Below are positions 1-6,896 of a DNA stretch of 24,212 bases, piece after piece. This stretch comes from an uncultured Clostridia bacterium (GTDB lineage Bacteria; Bacillota; Clostridia; TANB77; CAG-508): NCBI GenBank assembly GCA_944391155.1, contig CALXSO010000126.1, positions 1-24,212 of the forward strand. The letters run 5' to 3'. A model generated the notes under the pieces. The model saw nothing but the letters and a program-made list of their open reading frames with translations, was not told where the DNA came from and searched no databases. Every line of letters starts with the position of its first letter. Within the stretch, counting starts at the first letter, position 1. Both the position numbers and the translations under genes were made by a program.

Positions 1-174
1 AATATTGCTTGTTGTAAAAATTTTAATGCATCATACAATTTTACTTTTCCATCATCATTATAATCCATAATATAAAGCATCTCATCTGATAAATTTCCAC
101 CCAATATTGATTGTTTTAATATTTGCAATGCATCATATAATGTTACTTTTCCATCCTTGTTGACATCTCCTTTT
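1..174 (-). repeat. Dockerin-coding duplication, copy A (partner at 2425-2598)
   Basis: Bases 1-174 align without gaps to 2425-2598 (offset 2424), with about 14 mismatches counted by eye, roughly 92% identity. Both copies encode the last 57-58 residues of a dockerin. Identity fades immediately upstream of the dockerin, so only the module was duplicated or converted, not the whole gene. Confidence 0.9.
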
Positions 175-2387
175 TTTGCTTTGCTAACCTGCACTTTTGT
201 TACTACTTGTTCTTTAGTTCCATCTTTATATGTAATGTTAGCTGTTATTTGAGCAGATCCTTCATTTTTCGTTGTTAGTTTATTTACTGAACCATTACTA
301 AAATATGCTACATTAGTATTATCTGATGTATATGTAATACTTGAAACATAATTTTTTACTTTGTCACATAAGAATTGTAAATTCATTTCTTGTGTGCTAT
401 TTGGTTTTATAGAATAATTTGTTTTTTCAAAATTTGCTGTATATTCAGTATTACTTTCATTAAATCCAGTTGTTCCTTTTCTATAATAAATTTTGCTTAA
501 TTCTTTTAATGAATAAAAAGCTTCTGGATCTATTTCTGGCAAATCTGTGTAAAAAATTATTTTATCTAAATTTCTTCCAATAATACCAAATGCATATCTT
601 CCAATATATTTTACGCTAGCAGGTATTATAAGTTCCCCTTTTAGAGCTTCACAAGATCGAAAAGCATTATCTCCTATTGTTTCTAACCCTTCACCTAATA
701 TATTAACTTCCTCAAGTTTTTTACAACTTACAAAAGCATCAGCTCCAATTTCTTTTACTGATCCTGGTATTGTTATTGATTTAAGCTCATAAGCCTGACA
801 AAAAGCATGGTCACCTATAAATTTCAATGTTGAAGGAAACACTATATCATTTTTTACTGATGTACAATTCCAAAATGCACCACGTTCAATTCTTTCTAAT
901 CCCGCATCCTCAAAAATTATTGATTCTATTCCTGTACAACCATAAAAGGCATGTTCTTCAATTATTTTTACAGATTCAGGTATTACTAATTCTTTTATAT
1001 TTGTATTTTCGAAACATATTCTAGTTGGTATTGTTTCAATAGTATTTGCTATTTTTAAAGAAGTAATATCATAAGGAATAGCAATTAGTTCTGTTTTGTT
1101 TTTATTATATAACACTCCTGCTTCTGAAGAATAATTTTTATTATTTGAATCACAAGTAATACTCTTCATACTTGAACATTCTGTAAATACTGTATCTCCT
1201 ATTGTTGTTACAGAACTTGGTATATTAATAGTTTCTAAGCTTGAACATCTATAAAAAGCATTTTTTTCTATTGTTTGAAGTGTACTTGGTAAAGTTATTT
1301 CATTTAGACTTGTACATTCTTCGAACGCTGATTCTCCTATTTTTGTTACCCCTTCTGGAATAACTACTTTTTTTAAATTCGCACATTCATTAAATGTTAA
1401 ACTTTCAATACTTGTAATTGTTGATGGTAATATTACTTCTTCTGTTTTTAACCTTTCAAAAGCTTTGCTCTCTATTCCTGCAACTTCATAACCATCAATT
1501 TTAGATGGTACTGTTATTGTTTTATCACTACTTTTTCCATCATATTGATATATGTATGCTTTACCATTTTTTAGTTCATAACTAAATAAACTAGATTTTG
1601 GTATTATATATCCTCCATCTCTTGGAGCTTCTCCAGTAGTTCCAGCCTCTATTATGTAATATTTTCCATCATCTTCAAACATTACATTTACATGCCCAGA
1701 ACCTGCTCCTATATCTCTATATGCATCACGTGTCCATACATTTATTCCTGCTTTTAGTCCTAATGCAACTACTAAATCTGAATTTGCCCAGCAGTCTCCA
1801 CCACCTATTACAATCATACTTGCTGCACTTGAAACACCTGTTTTATAATCATATGTATTTAATACATATTTCATTATTATTCCTGCTTTTTCCATATCTG
1901 ACATAGATGAATTAATATTCTCTTTAATGAATTCATCCATTACTTGTTCTGCATACACTGGAACATAGTCTAAAACATGAACATTAATATCAAATGTTTG
2001 ACTACCTGCTGTGACTCTAATAACAGCATCTCCAAATGAAATTTTTGTATATGCTTTTGAATCATCTATACTATAGGCAGGATCATTAGTATAATACCCA
2101 CCTGCATAATACATAATAGTAGTTTTAGGAGTAACCAATCCTGTATCAGATACAGAAATATCACCACTTATTACTTTGTAAGTTACATTAGTTGCTCCGG
2201 TTACTACTATCTGAAATTCTTGTGGTAAATTCTGTGGTATAGATATATATTTATTATATGAACTTGTCATAGCATATAAAGTTATGTCTGTTGCATTAAC
2301 ACTTGCAGCATTTGATTTAAAATTTAATCCTGAAAAAATAACTATAAAAATTGCTACAATTATTGAATATCCTAATATTTTTTTCAT
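1..2387 (-). CDS. Secreted transglutaminase-like / BspA leucine-rich-repeat protein with C-terminal dockerin (3' end outside window)
   Basis: About 796 codons are visible; the frame runs off the left edge at what should be the last two or three codons, judging by the homologous end of the neighbouring gene. The ATG follows an AAAGGGG ribosome site by 7 nt. Visible order: signal peptide (about 1-28); Ig-like region (about 30-150); transglutaminase/protease-like domain with GGGDCW (Cys199), GSGH (His232) and YIIEAG (Glu247 where many relatives have Asp); BspA-type leucine-rich repeats (about 285-600) with recurring I-x-x-x-A-F patterns; an Ig/BIG2-like region (about 655-735); and a type I dockerin from residue 740 with two Ca-binding loops. 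The family use of such domains is peptide bond cleavage or cross-linking plus surface adhesion; the substrate is unknown. It starts 30 nt after the CAP-dockerin gene, so the two are probably one operon. Attachment to a neighbouring cohesin is inferred. Confidence 0.88.
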   Translation of the reverse strand, partial: MKKILGYSIIVAIFIVIFSGLNFKSNAASVNATDITLYAMTSSYNKYISIPQNLPQEFQIVVTGATNVTYKVISGDISVSDTGLVTPKTTIMYYAGGYYTNDPAYSIDDSKAYTKISFGDAVIRVTAGSQTFDINVHVLDYVPVYAEQVMDEFIKENINSSMSDMEKAGIIMKYVLNTYDYKTGVSSAASMIVIGGGDCWANSDLVVALGLKAGINVWTRDAYRDIGAGSGHVNVMFEDDGKYYIIEAGTTGEAPRDGGYIIPKSSLFSYELKNGKAYIYQYDGKSSDKTITVPSKIDGYEVAGIESKAFERLKTEEVILPSTITSIESLTFNECANLKKVVIPEGVTKIGESAFEECTSLNEITLPSTLQTIEKNAFYRCSSLETINIPSSVTTIGDTVFTECSSMKSITCDSNNKNYSSEAGVLYNKNKTELIAIPYDITSLKIANTIETIPTRICFENTNIKELVIPESVKIIEEHAFYGCTGIESIIFEDAGLERIERGAFWNCTSVKNDIVFPSTLKFIGDHAFCQAYELKSITIPGSVKEIGADAFVSCKKLEEVNILGEGLETIGDNAFRSCEALKGELIIPASVKYIGRYAFGIIGRNLDKIIFYTDLPEIDPEAFYSLKELSKIYYRKGTTGFNESNTEYTANFEKTNYSIKPNSTQEMNLQFLCDKVKNYVSSITYTSDNTNVAYFSNGSVNKLTTKNEGSAQITANITYKDGTKEQVVTKVQVSKAKKGDVNKDGKVTLYDALQILKQSILGGNLSDEMLYIMDYNDDGKVKLYDALKFLQQAI

Positions 2388-2417
2388 AACCATTCCCCTT
2401 TCAATATAATCTATATT

Positions 2418-4898
2418 TTAACCTAATATTGCTTGTTGTAAAAATTTTAATGCATCATATAATCTTACTTTTCCATCATCATTGTAGTCCATAATATAAA
2501 GCATTTCATCTGATAAATTTCCACCTAATATTGATTGTTTTAATATTTGCAAAGCATCATATAGTCTTACTTTTCCATCATAATTCACATCGCCTTTTAA
2601 TAGGTCATTTTTCATTGAAAAGAAATTAACATCATAAGTATAAATATTATCATTCAAATCTTCATCTTTTACACCACTTATTTTCACAGTTATTTTTGCT
2701 TCTGGCATTGTTTTTCCACTTCCGCCTAATAAATTCACTAATTCACTTGGCATATTAAATGTAATAGCAGGAGTAGTTATTTCTGTTGCCACATTTGTAG
2801 CCTGATATGTCTTTCCATTATATATAAATTCTACTTTAAAATTACTTGTTAGTGTACTCTTCTTAACAAAATAGAAAGACCATTTTTCATTTGTTTTAAA
2901 TAATCTCTTTGGAAAATTTCCTGCCGTAGGATAAGCATAAAAATCTTCTGTGATTGCATCTGTATTTGTGTCATCAAAATACATAGATACTGTTGAATAA
3001 GGACTACAATATCCAAAACTTGTTGCATATGCATATGGATCTAATATACTCCATCGATGGCCAACAGCATCGTCATATCCCGTAAAATAAACATTATTAA
3101 TATCATCTACATAACCATCAATATGTATATTTAATGGCTGATAATTAAATGCACAATTTCCTGAATATGTATCTCCCTCTTGGTATTTAGCATTACATCC
3201 ATCATATGCTTCTTGATAAAATGCATCTGACATTCCTTCTGGTTTAGAAGGTGTATGTGTTAATTTATTTGTTACTTTTTGTATTAAAGCTCCCTTTTGA
3301 TTTCTTGCCATTCTATTAGTATTTAAAGTTACTTCATCTACTCCATATAACCAACGATAAAAATTAATTCTATTTAATGTATCTGTAATAACCCCTTGCT
3401 TTAAAGTTCCTTCTTTATATGGTGCTTGATAATTTGGCTGTACATCATATATATTTTTTGTATAATCAAATAAATTTGTTTTTTCAAATTTTTGTTCTAT
3501 CTCGTCTTGAGTATGTTTTGTAGAACTATGATTTGAATAAGTAATTGTCTTTTTATCAGTTATTTGTTCATTGCTTAAATTTACTTTTTTCAAATAACGA
3601 TTACCATTTTTTATATAATAAATATATGCTTGATTATTAACTGTTTCTATATTCTCCACATTCAAAATATCTTCATCTTCATCTAGAATTCCTTCTATGC
3701 TACCTAAATACTTATAATTATTATTTTTGTCATACACATATATTTTATTATTAGCACCTATTACATAAAGTCTATTTCCAATCTGTGCAAATAATTTTCC
3801 TTTTTTAGGCAAACTTGCATATGTATCATATTGATATTTATTACAATTTTCTATTGTTTGCATAGTAATCCCTGTTTGGTTGCTTGCATTAAAATTAAAT
3901 TTAACAATTTCCCCATATTGACTTACTGCATATTCATTATCAAGAAAATGCCATACTGGATCTTGTTGGTTAGCCTGTATAACAACATATGCATCTTGGA
4001 ATACAAATTTACCTTCATTTAATTTTTGTACTCCTTGATATACTAATTTTCTGTATGGACTATTTCTTGTTCCATTAACAGAAAATAATAAAACATTATC
4101 ATTTGGTGATACTGAATTGATAATTATTTCATTTGTTCCTGTGTTTGCTTTATTAAAATGATATATTAATTTTGCTTGATTATTATACACTTTAATTTGT
4201 TCATAATCATTTACAAAATAAAATCTCTGTTCTGAATCAACCGCAAATGATGGATATTTATCATTTACTCCTATTGTTACAGCAAATTCTTTATCAAATC
4301 TAATTGTGCCTGTTTTTGTATCAAAACCGATTACTTGGACTTTTTCATATTGTTGAATAGAATCATTATATTCTACACATTCTAAATAAATCATATTTTC
4401 AAATACATAATAAGCTACTGGATACATTGCTTTTTCATTTGATGTAGTAGTTTGCTTACCTTTAGTTATTATTGTTTTTGTTTCATTTGTTTCTACATTT
4501 TGTTTCATTATTTTAAAATAAGCATAATAAGAAGTCTTATCAGTATTTGATCCTCTTGAGTCTGTTAAAATATATATATTTTGCTTATCATTTTCTACAT
4601 ATATAGCTTTATAATTAGAATATGCTTTTCCTAAATTAATATCAGTTGTATTTGTTGCTGCTCTAGTTGCAAGCAAATTAGTATTCTGATTTTCTTCTAT
4701 TTCTTGAGCCTTTTTTATTGTTTCTTGATCTATTTCAACATCTTTCGTAGCATCTATTGCTTTTTGATCTAATGGAAAAAATTCTTTTATTTTATATTCT
4801 TCTAATGCATATGAATTTTTATACACAAAAAACATTTCTACGAAAATAAATAGTATTGTAATTACAAAAATTTTTACTATACTTTTTTTGGGTTTCAC
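2418..4898 (-). CDS. Secreted propeller-like / CAP-domain protein with C-terminal dockerin
   Basis: 826 aa, GTG start preceded by GGAG with 8 nt spacing; no in-frame ATG is better placed. An N-terminal hydrophobic segment (about 8-32) is a signal peptide. Residues about 90-480 are short beta-rich repeats with recurring Y-V/I-Y-D patterns, resembling a beta-propeller, but I cannot name the family. Residues about 505-680 look like a CAP/SCP-like domain: an N-R-I-N-x-x-R start typical of CAP helix 1, LTHTP, and the hallmark GHRWSILDP (His614). A short beta domain follows, then a type I dockerin at 769-826 with two D-x-N-x-D-G loops and Leu-Tyr at recognition positions 10-11 of both. CAP proteins act in extracellular binding or, in some bacteria, surface remodelling; the specific role here is unknown. 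It is probably cotranscribed with the downstream dockerin gene and sits next to two cohesin genes and a sortase. Confidence 0.9.
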   Translation of the reverse strand: MKPKKSIVKIFVITILFIFVEMFFVYKNSYALEEYKIKEFFPLDQKAIDATKDVEIDQETIKKAQEIEENQNTNLLATRAATNTTDINLGKAYSNYKAIYVENDKQNIYILTDSRGSNTDKTSYYAYFKIMKQNVETNETKTIITKGKQTTTSNEKAMYPVAYYVFENMIYLECVEYNDSIQQYEKVQVIGFDTKTGTIRFDKEFAVTIGVNDKYPSFAVDSEQRFYFVNDYEQIKVYNNQAKLIYHFNKANTGTNEIIINSVSPNDNVLLFSVNGTRNSPYRKLVYQGVQKLNEGKFVFQDAYVVIQANQQDPVWHFLDNEYAVSQYGEIVKFNFNASNQTGITMQTIENCNKYQYDTYASLPKKGKLFAQIGNRLYVIGANNKIYVYDKNNNYKYLGSIEGILDEDEDILNVENIETVNNQAYIYYIKNGNRYLKKVNLSNEQITDKKTITYSNHSSTKHTQDEIEQKFEKTNLFDYTKNIYDVQPNYQAPYKEGTLKQGVITDTLNRINFYRWLYGVDEVTLNTNRMARNQKGALIQKVTNKLTHTPSKPEGMSDAFYQEAYDGCNAKYQEGDTYSGNCAFNYQPLNIHIDGYVDDINNVYFTGYDDAVGHRWSILDPYAYATSFGYCSPYSTVSMYFDDTNTDAITEDFYAYPTAGNFPKRLFKTNEKWSFYFVKKSTLTSNFKVEFIYNGKTYQATNVATEITTPAITFNMPSELVNLLGGSGKTMPEAKITVKISGVKDEDLNDNIYTYDVNFFSMKNDLLKGDVNYDGKVRLYDALQILKQSILGGNLSDEMLYIMDYNDDGKVRLYDALKFLQQAILG
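2425..2598 (-). repeat. Dockerin-coding duplication, copy B (partner at 1-174)
   Basis: Second copy of the dockerin-coding segment described at 1-174. It ends the CAP-domain gene and, unlike copy A, includes the complete C-terminus (AILG and stop). Confidence 0.9.
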
Positions 4899-4945
4899 AT
4901 TATCATCTCCATTTACTTTTTATTTTTTACTTTTTTTATTGTATA

Positions 4946-5058
4946 GGAAAAATCGGCTTTTATCTTGACCCTATATGGATTTTTCCGTATATAACAAGAA
5001 AGGTTACCCATAAAAAGAACCGCGTAAGCCTCACTTATGTAGCTTTGCTACCTTTCTT
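4946..5058 (-). promoter_or_regulatory. Structured intergenic element before the dockerin operon (terminator, leader or unknown RNA)
   Basis: The 132-bp gap between the short cohesin gene and the dockerin genes, plus the last codons of the former, holds several inverted repeats: AAGAAAGGT at 4996-5004 against ACCTTTCTT at 5050-5058; GTAGC at 5039-5043 against GCTAC at 5047-5051; CGTAAG at 5023-5028 against CTTATG at 5034-5039 with one mismatch; and GGAAAAATC at 4946-4954 against GATTTTTCC at 4978-4986. The two stems meeting at 5050-5051 are mutually exclusive. The element may simply terminate the cohesin transcript or may be a leader of the dockerin operon. I could not match it to a known riboswitch class. 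Confidence 0.45.
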
Positions 5059-6035
5059 TTTACGAAAATAATTATAAATACTAAAATTACAAGAATTATA
5101 ATTCCAATAATTATTAATTTTCCCATATCTAGATTTTTTTGTTCTGGCGGTAAACAATCTTCTGGTATACTAGCTATATTTTCATCAATTGTAATTGGCA
5201 TTAGTTGCTTATTCCCTTCAGTATCTGTAATTTCAATATTTGTTGTTCCTACATTTTTTGGTGTAATATTTCCTTCTTCATCTATTTCTAATATTTCCGG
5301 ATTTTCTACCGTCCAAGTCAAACTTTTTTCTGTATCAATAGTAGGATAATTTTCTTTTATTAAATCCTTTATATTTTTATTTTCTTCTTTTTTTATTATT
5401 ATATTTTGTGCCTTTTCTGTATTTTCTTCAGTTTGAACTTTATTCTGATTAGCCACATTTTGACTATTTTCTACTTGCCCATCTGAACTTTGATTATTTT
5501 CTGGTTGAACACTTTGAGCATTATTATTTTCTGTTACTTGTGTCTTATCAAATGATACAATACCATTTTTTACTGTAGATGGTATTTCATTATCATCTCC
5601 ATCAATTAATTCATTAACTTCAATTCTTACTTCTGTTTGTTCTTTTGATAAATTTTCCTTTGCCTTAAATTTAACCTCGTATAATTCTCCTGATTTATCT
5701 ATAGAATACATAGAAACTATTCCTATTCTTATTCTTCCTTCTTCTGGATAATTTTGATTTAGTTCAAATGAATTATTTGCAACATCCTTTTTTTGAGCTG
5801 ATACAAATTCTAATAATTCTTTTTCATAATATACATCCAATTTTATTCCAACAGGCTTTTTTTCTTGGTTTTCCATATTACTAGCTCTGATAATTAGAGA
5901 AATAGTATCTCCTGATTTTACTTGTTCTTTACCATCAATTGAAAATTCTATTTCTCCATTAGCATTTACATTTGTAATAAATAGCAAATTTACTAATAAT
6001 ATTATTAAAATAATTATTCCAAATTTATGTTTCAT
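5031..6035 (-). CDS. Membrane-anchored cohesin-like protein with BIG2-like domain
   Basis: 334 aa, ATG 8 nt after AAGGAG. Order: signal peptide (about 1-25); cohesin-like beta sandwich (about 28-165) with the typical opening of an extended strand, V-K-x-G-D-T-I-S-L-I, then a K-L-D-V-x-Y-E-x-E-L-L-E-F strand and a G-E-L-Y-E-V-K-F-K-A-K strand; a Gln/Asn/Ser-rich linker (about 166-215); a BIG2-like Ig domain (about 216-285) with L-x-W-T-V-E-N-P-E-I-L; a transmembrane helix (about 305-325); and a short basic tail. There is no LPxTG-like motif, so it should stay in the membrane with the cohesin outside. Cohesins bind dockerins in a Ca-dependent way, and two dockerin genes lie immediately downstream. 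It follows srtB by 18 nt and is very likely cotranscribed with it. The cohesin call rests on pattern recognition, not a profile search. The stop is TGA. Confidence 0.85.
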   Translation of the reverse strand: MKHKFGIIILIILLVNLLFITNVNANGEIEFSIDGKEQVKSGDTISLIIRASNMENQEKKPVGIKLDVYYEKELLEFVSAQKKDVANNSFELNQNYPEEGRIRIGIVSMYSIDKSGELYEVKFKAKENLSKEQTEVRIEVNELIDGDDNEIPSTVKNGIVSFDKTQVTENNNAQSVQPENNQSSDGQVENSQNVANQNKVQTEENTEKAQNIIIKKEENKNIKDLIKENYPTIDTEKSLTWTVENPEILEIDEEGNITPKNVGTTNIEITDTEGNKQLMPITIDENIASIPEDCLPPEQKNLDMGKLIIIGIIILVILVFIIIFVKRKVAKLHK

Positions 6036-6053
6036 TTTTTACACTCCTTAAGC

Positions 6054-6833
6054 TTAAGATATTGTTTTTTCTAAAATTGCAACCGCATGAACTATTATTC
6101 TTTCTTTTCCCGTATTATCACAAGTAGAAAGTGTAATAATGTTATCTTGTTCATTTGGATTTGTTTTAAAATCAATTTGACTATTTTTCAAAGCATTATC
6201 TAAAAACTCTTTATAATTACTAATATTAACACTTATTGGATCCTCTACAGGTTCTGTTTGATAACAAGAAAAAACTTTATACTGTTTTATTTTGTTCTGC
6301 ATATAAATATCTACATATACATCATTTCCTAATTTTCCTTTTAAGATTTGTTGTAAATCTGAAAACATCATTCCAAGTGTTAGATTATGCCCAAAAATAA
6401 CCGTATTCTTATCTGTAAATTGTTTATTATTTCTGTAATCCATAAAAATTGAACCACAAGAACTATATTTTTTATAAATATCTTTTTTCAGATAATATTC
6501 ATTATCATTTGCTTGCATTATTGGATAATTAATATTTGTGTTTGATATTTTTATCCAAGCCACTGAATCTTGATTAATTTCTTTAAGTTTACCAAAATCT
6601 ATTGACTGTACTTCTTCTCCCTCTTCATCTTTTTTTACTGTTTCAACTTGTTTTGCTACTTCTGTTTCTTGCTTTTTTTGCCCTATATTACTTACTGCCC
6701 AAAATCCAACATTAATAGCAGAATATAAAAATAGGAGAATTAAAATAATTAACAATATTGTGTTTAGTGGTTTCTTCTTTACATTCTGTGACTTACGTTT
6801 CTTGAAGTTTCTTTCAGCCATATGTTTCGGCAT
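6054..6833 (-). CDS. srtB: Class B sortase
   Basis: 259 aa, ATG 7 nt after AGGAGG. A single N-terminal membrane anchor (about 25-48) is followed by a class B sortase domain with N-x-x-Y-P-I-M-Q, the catalytic His149 in IFGHNL, Cys238 in TLSTC and Arg245 in GKERI. These are the three catalytic residues of the family, and the length fits. Sortases cleave a C-terminal sorting motif and join the protein to the cell wall; Clostridioides difficile SrtB is known to prefer (S/P)PxTG motifs rather than the NPQTN of staphylococcal SrtB. The gene directly upstream encodes a protein with SPKTG, an evident partner. A strong terminator separates the two, so srtB is expressed by readthrough or from an unseen promoter. 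It is probably cotranscribed with the short cohesin gene. Confidence 0.95.
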   Translation of the reverse strand: MPKHMAERNFKKRKSQNVKKKPLNTILLIILILLFLYSAINVGFWAVSNIGQKKQETEVAKQVETVKKDEEGEEVQSIDFGKLKEINQDSVAWIKISNTNINYPIMQANDNEYYLKKDIYKKYSSCGSIFMDYRNNKQFTDKNTVIFGHNLTLGMMFSDLQQILKGKLGNDVYVDIYMQNKIKQYKVFSCYQTEPVEDPISVNISNYKEFLDNALKNSQIDFKTNPNEQDNIITLSTCDNTGKERIIVHAVAILEKTIS

Positions 6834-6854
6834 TTTTATTCCTCCTATTGCTTA

Positions 6855-6890
6855 AAAAAGGGTATTTATCTTTAAGTAAATACCCTTTTT
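6855..6890 (-). terminator. Rho-independent terminator after the cohesin-BIG2 scaffold gene
   Basis: A perfect 14-bp stem (6855-6868 with 6877-6890) has an 8-nt loop and A/T runs on both flanks, so it could work in either direction. It lies 7 nt past the scaffold stop codon and just upstream of the srtB ribosome site. Confidence 0.9.
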
Positions 6891-6896
6891 GTACAT

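Noticed and set aside
5019..5024. ACCGCG on the plus strand, as in a T-box antiterminator
   Set aside because: There is no stem I, no full T-box sequence and no plus-strand gene downstream to regulate.
5000..5060. Riboswitch-like fragments (GCAAAGCTA as in c-di-GMP-I, GTGAGGCT as in M-box)
   Set aside because: The remaining conserved parts of both classes are missing, and part of the match is the coding end of the short cohesin gene.
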